From assembly GCA_021234155.1 (NCBI GenBank), contig JAJEKV010000058.1, positions 693,814-757,813 on the forward strand: a stretch of DNA of 64,000 nt, given 5' to 3'. Positions 23,795 through 35,190 of this stretch are shown piece after piece. The first letter of the stretch is position 1. The number at the start of each line of letters is the position of its first letter. Below the pieces are notes generated by a model, which saw only the letters and a list, made by a program, of their open reading frames with translations, searched no databases and had not been told where the DNA came from. Source of the DNA: Isoetes taiwanensis. Taxonomy: Eukaryota; Streptophyta; Lycopodiopsida; Isoetales; Isoetaceae. The position numbers and the translations under genes are program-made.

Positions 23795-25276
23795 TCCTAT
23801 TTCTTAGCTTTCTATGGACTCTAAAATCTTTACAATTGTCAAACAGGGTGACGGATTTACTTGTGGTTTTCTGTGTGGTTCTCCTTCAGAATTGTGGGAT
23901 TCGTTAATTGTAAATCAGTGGTTTCCAGATTGCCTTTTCCAGAAAGAATACTCCTTCATCCCGAGTTGCACAGAATTTGTTATTCAGATGCTCCATTCTT
24001 GGTTGGAAGAGTTCATTGGAAGCAAGCTTATTGTGAAGGTTTATTCTGAATAGTAAACTGCTTGTTTCTTTGCCTTGTTTGCAAATTATGGCTTTTTTTG
24101 GTATTCCGACCTTTCTTATTGATAGTTAGCTTCTCTGCTCCTCCATTTCCATTTTCCTTCTCTATTTCCTAGCCGTTTCCTAGCCCTCTCTTCTCAATTA
24201 TCACCCCCCTTTCTTCTTTGTTGTTTTCCCCTGCACTTTTCAAATCTTTAATGACTTCGGCTGAAAATTCAAAAAAAGAAAAATATACTTCTGCAAAAAC
24301 CCTAAACTTCAGTTCTATCTCTTTCTTGCACCATTTTATGCGCCTGTCTGCCTGTGATCGAGCCAATCTGCTATCCCAGTTAAGTAATTTCCATGAACAT
24401 CCTTCTTCTTTCATAAAATTTGGAGATTTCTCTAACTCTGATTTGATACAAAAAGGAATGTATCATCTTGATCGATCCACTCCTATCCGGGATGACCTCT
24501 CCAAAGATCCTGGCTACAATGGTGTCCCGATCCTAGATGCCAGAGGTATTCCTATTCGAAATGGACCCCAAAGGCCAGCTGAAGAGATCCTTACAGATCA
24601 AGAACTTGCCAACAACCTGGATCGAATGAAAGCTCTGACCCCGCCCTCAGTTGATCTGTTCAAAGGTATTAAGCTCCATTCCAATGTCATTGCTTCAAGA
24701 ATTCAGTCCTTGCAAGATACTGTTGTCTTGGTTAAGGTTGATAAAGTCGGGTTGAAAATTGAAAGGATGTGGGACCAGCTCTTAAAATTACACAAAGGAA
24801 TTATGATCAACTCTATCTTCTGGTTAAATTTTCCTTATATCATGATTGAATGTGGTTCCTCTAGAACTGCCAATTATTTTCTCAAAACTGGTCGAGCTAC
24901 TTGTGATTCTTTTCAACTTAACTTCCTTAAGTGGAGTCATACTCTCCCTGATTTTGAAAAGTTATGCATTGCTCATGTTCAAATGAATGATCTCAGTCCA
25001 ATTTACTGGCATGAAGAGTGTTTCTCTCAAATCTTCAACTCCATTGGAACCTATATTGCAAATGTAATTTTTTCCTTCAAGCCTCCTAGATGCTATGTTC
25101 AAATTGACTTCTCCAAGCCAATTCCAACTTCTTTACCATTCATTGACTACTTTGGATCCAAAGCTTCTATGCAATTGAGATGGGTAGGTCTACCAAACCT
25201 CTCGCCATATTTGCAATTCCGTGCACTTTTCCAACTCTCAATGTGCAAGCCCTATAGAAAAGGAAGATTTCTCCGA
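23795..25276 (+). pseudogene. L1-type LINE (LINE C), 5' end and ORF1 N-terminal half with DUF4283
   Basis: The frame 24218-25276 holds a DUF4283 domain, the RNA-binding region of plant L1 ORF1 and related proteins: FWLNFPYIMIECGSSRTANY, FLKWSHTLPDFEKLCIAHVQ and IDFSKPIPTSLPFIDY. A short upstream frame at 23814-24053 may be leader or an earlier ORF1 part. The ORF is cut at 25276 by the LTR of the gypsy element and resumes at 40700. The left boundary (about 23795) is inferred from the end of LINE B similarity. Confidence 0.75.
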
Positions 25277-25865
25277 TGTTAGTCCCAGGCCTCCCTGCAT
25301 GACTATTCATGCATACAACGGACCAAGTCAAGTCCAAGGATCCACAAACCAGAACGGGTCACGCCGTCAAAGGCCACGCCAGAAAGACTAAGCGACCACG
25401 CTATCAAAGGCTGCGCTGCTGCCAAGAGGCGGCGCAGACAAGTGACGCCCGTCACCGCCCAAGTCGGCGTCCAGGCGTGATTCCGTGCACTTCAAGAGGC
25501 ACCGCCAAAGATTCTTACAAATCAGGCCTCCTTCCGAGTCGCACCGAGATCGGTCGAGTGTCTATATTGGGCCAAAGGCCATTGTACTATATATATGAGT
25601 AGAGCTAGCACATGAGTTTTAGATGAGTTTTGAGTCTTGTCTCACATTGGTTTTCTCTCGATTGCGAGAGCTCATGTATCTTCATTGACATCAAGGAAGT
25701 TATTCTCATTATTGTGATCTCATTGTTCTCTTTTTGTCCTGTTCTCTTTTCCTTGTTCTTTTCTTGCAAATCCCGCGTGACATAGTCCCCGGATTCTCCT
25801 GTTAGATCCAAGGGTCCTCACAGAGGGCTGTCTTGCAGGAGTTCCCGAACCCAGACCCCAAACAC
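25277..25865 (+). mobile_element. 5' LTR of the Tat/Athila-like element
   Basis: It matches 40105-40699 along its length, most closely in the right two thirds. A TATA-like sequence (CTATATATATGAG) lies at about 25587-25599 and is kept in the other LTR. The 3' end is fixed within 1-2 bases by the primer-binding site at 25866. Confidence 0.9.
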
Positions 25866-25881
25866 TGGCGCCGATGCCGGG
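25866..25881 (+). other. Primer-binding site
   Basis: TGGCGCCGATGCCGGG follows the 5' LTR directly. It differs by one base from the TGGCGCCGTTGCCGGG site common in plant Tat/Athila-type gypsy elements, where a tRNA 3' end primes minus-strand synthesis. Confidence 0.8.
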
Positions 25882-25911
25882 TCTGATTCGAATTTCCTTT
25901 ATTCTGTTGCC

Positions 25912-26723
25912 ATGTCTGCACGAAACTTCACTCCCGAAGAACTTCTTTCCCAGACGGCGTCTCGCTTGGAGCGCAACCAACGACGGGAAGTTGTTCGCGA
26001 CATGTATGGATCTGCTTATGACATTGAGGGAGGCCACATTCGGTCTAGGGCTCAGTCGGCGCCACCCACCCCTCGTGTCCTGTCTCGTCCCAGTTCCCCG
26101 CCTCAAGCGTGCAAACATTGCTCACAGCCTCAGTCACCTCATCACTATCAGGAGCCCTATCAGGTTCAGCCTTCTCAACCTTACTTTCATACACCAGAGC
26201 ATGCCTACATCCATCATTCTTCTGGCCATACACCTCTGCCTTCACAACCATCATCTCCTCCGGGCGGACATGGATATCCACATGTCTCTTATGCTCCTCC
26301 CCAGGAATTTCCATTCCCTACATTTCCAACCGCTCTTCCTATTTACAACCTTACCGACCTCAAAACCAATGATCAGGCACCTCCAGTACCTCCCCCTCAG
26401 GCACCCCTTCATCAAGGTCTTTCAGGCACCATGCCACCTCCCACTCCGCCTCAATATAATCCTTATCCAGTTCCTGTACAACCAAGTACTTTCACCTCTA
26501 CCTTTCAGACCCTAAAGCTGACTTATCCCACCTTTGGCAACACGAAAGGCAAACCTTTAGACCAAAGTGCTCAGGCCCACATGGAAGAATTTGAGGCTCT
26601 GGCTGCCCTGAATGGTCATGCACAACCTCAACTGAAATTCCACATCTTTTCCACCACACTGCGTGGCTCTCCTCATCAATGGCTCATGTCCAACAAAAGC
26701 CACTGGAAACAAGATTGGTCAGA
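25912..26723 (+). pseudogene. gag: gypsy gag, N-terminal part, interrupted
   Basis: From ATG at 25912 the frame has a helical start (SARNFTPEELLSQTASRLER), a long Pro/Gln/Ser/His-rich stretch (about residues 45-190), then the capsid start YPTFGNTKGKPLDQSAQAHM and HIFSTTLRGSPHQWLMSNKS. The frame is clean up to 26723, where the CACTA-like element is inserted. Removing that element and one 3-bp duplication puts the frame directly into the next gag segment at 31448. Confidence 0.85.
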
Positions 26724-27062
26724 CACAAGGCCTCCAAAAAATAATCGTTATTAGTTTTTCACAACAATTTTTATATGAACCCACTATAAGAAACTAATGT
26801 TACTTTGTGGGTTAATACGTTGAATTACTACTAACAGTTATATAGCGTGGTTCCTATGCATGATTTATTTTGCTAATTCATTACTACAGTTCATCATCGT
26901 GGTTCTTCATAGTAGTTATTTAGTTTGCTTCATAATAATGCTTTATTGTTGTGTTTTATGTATGTGGCTTAATTAATAATGTAAGCCATAAACCATTAAT
27001 AAATACTGCAAATGAAATTGGTTTTCTAATAAAATTATCTTACACCTTTCACTAAAAACTAT

Positions 27063-27154
27063 GCATCTTTTTGTAAAAACTAGTGTTGTTTCATATGAAC
27101 CATTCGATGCATCTTTTTGTAAAAACTAGTGTTGTTTCATAGGAACCATTCGCG
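27063..27154 (+). repeat. 46-bp tandem duplication in the CACTA-like element
   Basis: Two copies of a 46-bp unit starting GCATCTTTTTGTAAAAACTA lie head to tail at 27063-27108 and 27109-27154 with very few differences. Each copy carries the AAAACTAGT subterminal motif. Confidence 0.9.
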
Positions 27155-29208
27155 TTATGAAGGTGTAATGAACAACCAATTGTTATGAGTTTCTCTATCA
27201 AACTCTTAATATTTTGTTTGGTGTAATCTGCATGGTTTAAATGACAAATTTAGAAATGTTCATTAAGCATTCCATTGTTATTTTATATTGAAAAGACTTA
27301 ATGGCTTTTTGGAAATCTTATGTGTGGTCATGAAGTAATAATGACTTACTTGTCCTTGCAATTTATAAGAATGGGTGCAGGGATTTGAACCCTAATATTT
27401 CCATTTTTCCAATGATGAACTAGCAATGAGGGCATCACTTCGCAGCAAAGTAACAGAGCATTCTTCAGCGAGTAATTCCAAATATATCTTCGTTGCCCAT
27501 GCATTGAATTTTACAAATAGTATAGAATAGAATATAGAATAGAATAGTATAGAATAGACTTTTATGGGACCTAAACAATAAGGAACAGAGAGAAAAAGAG
27601 AACCCAATAAATAAAAGCAATCATCATATAAGAGAACCTTAAAAGACATGAACAAAAGAAATGCATGTTATGCACCATCAAAAGTGGTCTACAAACTTGT
27701 AAAATCCCTTAAGGAGCATTTGCCATAATGGGCATCAAAATAGTGAACTAAGCTACACCCTTAAATCTATACCCTTGGACCTATGGCAGTTTTTCTACAT
27801 CACACCATCTTCACAAGCATAGTACAAGATTTAGGCTACAATCTATTGTTTATTTCTGAACAACAGATGTATGATTTGATGGCAGCATCTCCTAATTTGC
27901 AATAGAATCAGATAAGAGAGCATGCTTATACCTTTGGAATGAGCACCATCTCTAATGAAGAACTATTTTAGCACACCAATGGCAATCTACAAAAATTCAT
28001 AGAACCATTTGTAAACCTTCAAAAGATCAAAGAGTGTGCATCTCTGAAACACTCTTTGAGAGTATTAGAACCAACATAATACCTTTATCTATAGAAAAAA
28101 CATTAATAAAAAATTTCACAATACAAATGAGATGATTATGGCTGCATAAAGTTCACAATCAAGATTCGCGTAGTCCATAAACATTAAGTTTCCTGAGCAC
28201 TTCAGCCATAACAATTACCCTTTTATTAATGACGGGTGTTAAAATAAAAAGAAACGACACTAATAATCTTCTAACTTCAAGAGTGACGATTTTAATCTTC
28301 TAAATAGAAGAAAATAATAAGGTCAAATAGAACAGGTTTATCACAATATTACGTAAGCCAAGTAGAAAATAAAACTTGAACACATGCATGAACTCATTAA
28401 GGCAACGTAAAACCAATTCAATCCATTACATACCATGTGGAAAAGGTCAAGAAGACATTGAAGGACTTCCACAATTCGGCATGCAATGCGTATTCTCTGT
28501 CATACTAATTGGAATCATTGCAGCAATTTTCTTTGGCAGTTGCTGCTGTATAGCCTATAAAACATATCATCCAATTCAAGAGAAAATATAAGAAGAAAAG
28601 AACTAGAAACTGCAAGCCATTAGGACTTGCATCAATGTAATCTACATAAAACAATGCCAAACTATTCTCTGATCAGTAGAATGACAGCTAAAAATTCTCA
28701 TTAACACGCAATGATTTCTAGAAGCTCCCAAGGACAAGCAAAAAAATACATCCATGACGTTAGGTTCCTAAAAACATATCATTGACATTACTTTGAAAGT
28801 TAGTATCCTCAAATAAGGGTTTCTGGAACATAAAGTAATGTTTGTTAGCAAGTACTATTTAAAATAGAGGCTAAAGATGTAAGAGGTCAAATCGAAGCTC
28901 TTTAGACAAAAACAATCTAACATAGCTGAAACGTGTCCAAGAATAGACGAAATGTCAACGATAAAAAAATGTTTTATTAGAACAAACAACTTCCTAACCT
29001 CTGCAACTGTGCGCATCAATAGAGTGAGTATGTCCGCATCCATAGAGTGAGTAAAAGGGGTTCCAGGCTCCTAAAAAATAATCCCAAGCATGAACCTGAA
29101 TAGAACATAACGAGGAAACATATGTTCCAGATGAGACAGGTTGAGGCTATAAATTGATCATGCATTAAGAAAGACTACCTTTTGTTGGAAGCCGTGTATT
29201 TGTGTAAC

Positions 29209-29262
29209 ATTCACAGCAGATCGTTGATTCACAGCAGATCGTTGATTCACAGCAGATCGTTG
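29209..29262 (+). repeat. Three perfect 18-bp tandem repeats
   Basis: ATTCACAGCAGATCGTTG is repeated three times without change at 29209-29226, 29227-29244 and 29245-29262 in the middle of the CACTA-like element. Confidence 0.95.
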
Positions 29263-30336
29263 GAGACAAAAAATGCCAGATTGATGGTTCTGGCTCGAAA
29301 AGGGGAATGATCGCTCCGCCGCTGCCGAAGGCGATTTCACCTGCTGCCGCAAAAAAGAAAAGCCCTAACTTTTTATTTTTTAGTCTATTTGCTTTTTTAC
29401 CTTATTCAACTTTCCCGCCTAGCTTAACATTGCCTCCCACTTGCTTTTTCACCTTCTTCTTCCTAGCACGTGCTACTCCTAGAACCTTAAATTAAAGCGT
29501 TTAGAATCTTAAATTAAAGGCATCTTAAAATATGGTCCCCAATGGTGAATGGGGATAATAGACTAGCCTAATATGTTAATAAGATAGAATATTAAGTTAA
29601 GGATGATGCAAGCCTACGTCAAAATTGTGAATAATATGACACTAAAATAGAATATTATGTTTGGGATAATGTGTTCCCATGGGCCCTTACCCAATGCATT
29701 CTTAACCTGAAAGAGATTCAATCCACCTTGTTACGACTATGGTATCCGGGGCTTGGTGAGCTCATGAGGGCGAACCAGCCCGCACCACACATAAGGGCCT
29801 TGGGGGCACATTACCCCATGTAATGGTCATCTGGGAGCAAATTGTCATCGTTCAATGTTGTTGGATGCCACATGGCATGATCTCAAACAGGCAGGGGAAA
29901 GCATGTCCGGGGAGCCATTTTGGATATAATCTGGGCTTGAAAAAGGCAATACGTGCTTCCACCGAACATTAAGTACTTAGTTTGTGATGTTGTAGTTTTT
30001 GTTTATAACATGTACTTCAAATAAATGATTGATGATACTACCAGACATAATTTTGCTAATCAAATGACTATGTAAAACAATTCTAATGAATAAGTTTGCT
30101 TGCTAACTCAACGTCTTCGCTGGCGCGGGACAAAGAACACATAAGCTAAGGACATTACTGCCACTTATGCGGGCATATTGTGGACACACCATTAAAGAAA
30201 AATACCACATTGGCACCACTTGGCTCGCAAAAAGACTACTACAGAATTACCTCTCACTAGGATGACATTTTATATAGATTACGGCTAGAATGTCAACGGC
30301 TTTGGCCACATTAAATGACAAATAGATGAACTTATA

Positions 30337-30455
30337 TTGGGGAATGCCACAGGGGACCCCTTTCCGATTTTTTTTTTTTTTTTTTTTTTGTCACCGGCAT
30401 TAGCCGGAAGGGGTCCTTTCCAAACCGGAAAAGGGGACCCTATGGCATTTCCCAA
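30337..30455. mobile_element. 119-bp hairpin (MITE-like) with T-run, nested in the CACTA-like element
   Basis: Arms TTGGGGAATGCCACAGGGGA and the reverse complement of the right arm, TTGGGAAATGCCATAGGGTC, pair over about 30 bp. The loop contains a run of about 22 T and a GGCATTAGCC stem. No clear target duplication was found. Directly beyond it the 14-15-bp sequence AAAATGGAAGTTGGG (30457-30471) recurs inverted at 30539-30552 and 30612-30626. Confidence 0.75.
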
Positions 30456-31447
30456 CAAAATGGAAGTTGGGTTGTCTAACGTTTTGTCCTTTTTGTCTTT
30501 TGTTGGGTCACTCATTTTCGATTCCATTCATTTTTGAACCCCAACTTCCATTCCGGACTAGAAAGATTGCCACCTGGCATCACCAAATTAAACTTCAAAC
30601 AAAAATGGAGACCCAACTTCCATTTTGTGTAGACGTCATATGTGCCCCCTTATTCAAGAAGGTTTCTATGGGAATACAAGAGATTGGACGGGACGATAAA
30701 ATTCAATTTGATCAATTCTTAAATGACATTATTACTTGTGCACTTTAATGCTTTACAAATGGAAAAATAATTGTATTGCCATATTAGAAAAAAAAAAACA
30801 ATAGATTTTCAATTTGCCACTTAAACTACTCAAAAATGTGTCATTTGTGCCACTTCCGGTTGCCCCTAAAAGCAAACCCTCATTTATTGCTATTACAATT
30901 ACCTAATTGAAAGCATTGTGGGGATGTCAATATGCTCAATCATTCAACTACATGCGTGTATTCTAAAAAGGTAATATGGATAAATTTGAAAATGTCTAGG
31001 TTGAAAATCATTTTGGTTGAACACTAAAAGGTGCGATTGTCTTGATGTCGTCTAGGACTAATGCTTTTTATTGTTCATTCTACAAAATCATACTTTAAAT
31101 AAATTGTTTTAATAAATCACTATGCCATCCAAAAACCATTGTTGATTAATGTCAGGCGCATAGTAGATGAGACTCGCCACTTGAGGTGATTTTTACAAGC
31201 CACTACTAGTTTTAGTTAACCATTAGGACCTACCTAGAAACCACAACTAGTTTTTAAAAACCATTATGGCATTGATAACTAGCATCAAAAACAATATTAC
31301 AAACCACTACTAGTTTTGAAAAATCGCTATTGCATGTGGTTTTCTGTCTATCAAATAATTCATGTATAAAAAACCATATACATCATGGTTTCTAGACGTT
31401 TTAATACTAGTTAAATATAGCAATTCATTTTTGGACTCCTTGTGAGA

Positions 31448-32380
31448 AATGAAAACTGCTTTTCTTTCTCACTATGGAACCACGGATGATGATCAACTTC
31501 ATCTCAAGCAACTCAATGACCTTTAACAAGAGCCCACGGAGTCCGCTAGGGATTTTGCAGATAGACTTCACATACCGCTTTCAAAGAAACTCAAGGAGTA
31601 CCCAAGACAGAGCCGGATCTTGGTCCAGTTTCTCCAAGGACTTCCTCCCAAATATCCGACTCATGATCAATACCGCGCTCAAGACTTTGGAGCAGGCTAT
31701 CGACCTTGTCAATCACTCAGTCAATGTTTCCTCCCGTGGTGTGGCTCTTCAGGAGCTCCCTTTCATTCCACCGGTCATGGTTCCAAAGACTACTGTACAA
31801 CCTCAACACGCCAATCAGCAGCGCAGTCAGATCTGGTGCCATATCTGTCAATACCAAGGCCACTTGGCAAATAAGTGCAACTCCACCAATGGCCCACCTC
31901 ATTGTAAACAATGCAACATGTGCAATCATGCCACGGAAGAGTGCACTCGCACTCATCCTACACCTTTCCGCAACAAGATGGTTTATCAAGTGCAAACCAC
32001 ACCTCAGCAACAATCGACATATCAGCCGCAACAACTGCAGGCTCAACACACTCAACCCTATCAGCAACCTCAGCAACAACGGGGACCAAGCACTCGCCCC
32101 CCTTTTGATCCTTCTAAAGCTCAGTGTTATCACTGTCAAGAATGGGGTCATACCACCACGGCATGTCCTCAACTTCCACAAGTTCAGGTGCAGCTTCTTG
32201 GCACCAATCAGACCACATCGGTCCGCCTCACGGCTTACCAACTCTGGATTGCCAATGGCAAACAAGGCCGTTCTTCGGAAACCACCCCGCGTGCCTCAGC
32301 AATCACGCTATCAACCAGCTCCTACCAATCACCCTCAGATGGATCAACAAGCCCAGAAAGAAATTTTTCAGGCTCTTAAT
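31448..32380 (+). pseudogene. gag: gypsy gag, C-terminal part with two zinc knuckles
   Basis: It resumes the gag frame after the CACTA-like insertion (LSHYGTTDDDQLHLKQLNDL, one stop, then QEPTESARDFADRLH). After a frame change it continues to two nucleocapsid motifs: CHICQYQGHLANKC (31836-31878) and CYHCQEWGHTTTAC (32124-32165). A third Cys/His cluster (CKQCNMCNHATEEC) lies between them. The regions between are Gln-rich. Confidence 0.85.
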
Positions 32381-33544
32381 CCTCCAGTACAGCCGTCAAA
32401 TTGGGTTGGTTTGGTTTCACGCCAGACCAGGGCGTCACGCCCCTTGACCATTATTCCTCATGGCACGCAACCTGCTTTTGCAGTCGACACGATCCCTCAT
32501 GAAAAGGAAAAAAAGGTTCACTTTGCACCTGACTTGGAGAAACTCATGCCTCATGTCATGCCTAAAGTACGCCAAAGCATTCTGAACCTCATGCAAGCTG
32601 CTGAAGGCCGCACGTTGGCTAATGTCCATGCCACCACCAGAGCTCAACAGCGTCAAGACGCACCTTCCACATCTCAACCTCCACGCCTCTATTATCCGAA
32701 TATTGCTGCAGAGGTGGAGCTACTCAAAGAAGTTGCTGCTTCATTACCACGCACTCCAGCTCCCGTGGATCCAGCAGATCCCTTTTCTCATGTGCCTCTG
32801 GAACTCCAAGAGGAGCTGGCAAAAATCAAAATTCCTTTAAGTTTGGCAACAATTTTGAAACTGTGTCCTGCTCTCAAGGACCAGTTACCACTCCCAACAG
32901 TTTTGGTTGGGGCCGTCGCTACCTCTACACCCACGGTACATGCCACGGTGGGCAATCAACAAGTCAATCATGTTCAAATTGACAGAGGTAGCGCTGTCAA
33001 TCTCATCACGGATAAACTCCGCAAGCAAATGGGCATCAAACAACTCTATCGTGCCCCATATGACATCAAATTGGCTAATGGCCATATCACGCGACCTCAA
33101 GGCGTCACGCCTCTTCTTCACATCAACATTGGTGATCTCAGATTTCCCTTAGAATTTGGTGTTTGGAAGGCTGGAGAAGATCCAGGTGATTATGAAATGT
33201 TGGTCGGCAGACCTTTTCTCCGACAGGCCAAGAGTATCCATTACTGGGCCACGGATCAGTTAGTCATCACCGATGGTCACCTCAATGCCACTATGGACTT
33301 GGAAACCGGCAAGATCATTTCGGTCGACCATGCTGAACCCTCTCTCTCCGACACCGATTCTGAGGACGCCCAGAATATCTATCACGTTCAGGCTCCACCT
33401 GCGAGTCTGCCTCTGTCATCCTACCCCGAATATGCTGATCCTTGGGGAGAAATGACTCTTGATCAAGACCAGGCTGTGGCTGCTTTGCTTGACCCCTACC
33501 TGGCTCCTTGCAATCGCATCCAACGTGTTGATCACTTTTCGTGA
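32381..33544 (+). pseudogene. gypsy aspartic protease region with altered active site
   Basis: A long open frame running to 33544 contains NHVQIDRGSAVNLITDKLRK (catalytic Asp codon 32981-32983) and, later, GVWKAGEDPGDYEMLVGRPF, matching the two halves of a gypsy protease. The usual D-(S/T)-G triad reads D-R-G, which should abolish activity. The stretch before it (about 32480-32930) is the gag-protease linker with a predicted helical region. Confidence 0.8.
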
Positions 33545-33929
33545 TGCGCACCTTCCTCCCCGATCCTCGTTGATGTACACGCCCATGAAGCAACCTCCGC
33601 TGATGACAATCAAGAACCTATCTTCTTCACCACGCCAGGCGCCACTCATCCCGTCATGCTTCAACCTCCTGCTCATATTGTTCAAGACACGTGGTTATCC
33701 CACATATTCGGACTCACGGCGCAGAGATTGTGGATGTTGGCAACAATCAGCCCGGCCCAAGATTGCCAATCTTCCGACAATCTCTATCGTAAAAGGGCAG
33801 ATCACGCTGCTCAAAAAGTTCAAAACACATTTTGCCCGGAGCTACGAGACCTTCGGGGATCAACAAAACTTGGGGAACTCACCATTCCTACCAAATCAGA
33901 TGCACGTCCTGTTTAGCAACGATAGTACC

Positions 33930-34640
33930 GGCTCAACCCCAATTACCGTGATCGTGTCAAGGCAGAAATTGACAAACTCCTTGCTGCAGGTTTGATCTAT
34001 GAGGTCAAACATTCTGAATGGGTGAGCCCCATCGCCATTGCTCTCAAACACAATGGTAAGATCCGGCTTTGCGTGGACTACCGAAACTCAATCGTGCCAC
34101 GAGGCGTGATCATTTTCCACTTCTCTTCACGCACTGTGTTCGAAGAGGTCATTGACATGAGATGTACTCCTTCATGGATGGTTTTTTCCGCTACAATCAG
34201 ATCTCAATCAAAGAATCTGATCGACTCAAGACTACTTTCACCACCCCGTGGGGCACTTTTGCCTACAAGATGGTTCCTTTTGGATTATCAAACTCTCCAT
34301 CAACGTTTCAACGCATCATGCTCTCAGTTTTTCATGATTTTATGAAGGAAAATCCCTTCCTGCAAATTTTTCAAGATGACTTCTCTGCCTACAGTTCCAT
34401 GGCTGACCATTTGGATAAATTGGAACTCGTCTTTCAGAAATGTGATGAGTCCGGCATTAGTCTCAATCCCGAGAAATGCACCTTCTGCGTCACCTCCGGT
34501 GTTCTGTTAGGACATGTTGTCAGCAAAGCAGGTATCACCACGGATCCCCGCCAAAATCGGGCCAGGTGCTCAAAGCTCACGCACCCGCCAATATCAAGGA
34601 GACACGCTCTTTCCTGGGTAAGGTAAATTATTACTCCACC
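33930..34640 (+). pseudogene. gypsy reverse transcriptase with FQDD in place of YxDD
   Basis: Blocks in order: EIDKLLAAGLIYEVKHSEWV, IALKHNGKIRLCVDYR, RLKTTFTTPWGTFAYKMVPF, GLSNSPSTFQRIMLSVFHDF, then FQDDFSAYSS (34369-34398) where YxDDF is expected, and GISLNPEKCTFCVTSGVLLG. The DDF-S ending of the box is typical of Athila/Tat elements. The Tyr to Phe and Gln changes may reduce activity. Frame changes occur at about 34095-34160 and 34555. Confidence 0.85.
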
Positions 34641-35190
34641 TTCATTCTTGGACTCGCAGCCATTGCAGATCCCATCCATAAACTCACGGGTAATGAATCC
34701 ACCTGGGCTTGGAATTCCCAGGCGGATGCTGCTTTCCAACAGTTGAAGCTTTTGCTTACTCAGGCCCCGGTTCTTGTTCCTCCTCAATGGGACAAGCCCT
34801 TTCATGTACATGTTGATGTCTCGGCGTTTGCTATTGGAGCTGTTCTTTCTCAAGCATATGATGCGCACACTGACAAACCCAACAGATATGCCAGCAGAAA
34901 ACTCAATCCCGCCAGAAAGAACTACTCTGCCCGCGGGTAGCGAGGCCTTGGGTTTAATTTTCTGTGTCCAACGTTTCCGTCACTATCTCTTAGGCAGTCA
35001 GATCAAGTTCTTTGTTGACCACCAAGCACTCCTTTACTTGATCAACAAATCCACGCCCACGGGCCGAATTGCTCGTTGGGTCCTTCTTCTGCAAGAATTC
35101 GCGCCTTTTGAAATTGTTCATAAGGCAGGAAAATCTCATGTCGTACCGGATTATCTTTCACGCATTCACACAGATGATCCCTCCACGGGA
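34590..35190 (+). pseudogene. gypsy RNase H remnant
   Basis: The connection segment (KETRSFLGKVNYYSTFILGL, DPIHKLTGNESTWAWNSQAD) is followed by FHVHVDVSAFAIGAVLSQAY (RNase H start), then FRHYLLGSQIKFFVDHQALL and a tether FAPFEIVHKAGKSHVVPDYL SR-like stretch (given here in two parts). One stop near 34935 and a frame change interrupt the domain. Confidence 0.85.

Larger units (their letters stand above)
26724..31444. mobile_element. Non-autonomous CACTA-like (EnSpm) DNA transposon
   Basis: The left end CACAAGGCCTCCAAAAAAT and the reverse complement of the right end, CACAAGGAGTCCAAAAATG, form terminal inverted repeats. The 3-bp flanks AGA (26721-26723 and 31445-31447) are the target duplication expected of this superfamily. 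Motifs like AAAACTAGT recur in inverted orientation near both ends (about 27075 and 27121 on the left; 31205, 31246 and 31308 on the right), as in CACTA subterminal regions. No transposase is encoded in 4721 bp. The termini CACAA differ from the canonical CACTA. Confidence 0.85.

Noticed and set aside
31706-32265. Long overlapping open frames in other frames and on the opposite strand of gag
   Set aside because: The zinc-knuckle frame is the gag frame; the others are shadows with no motifs.
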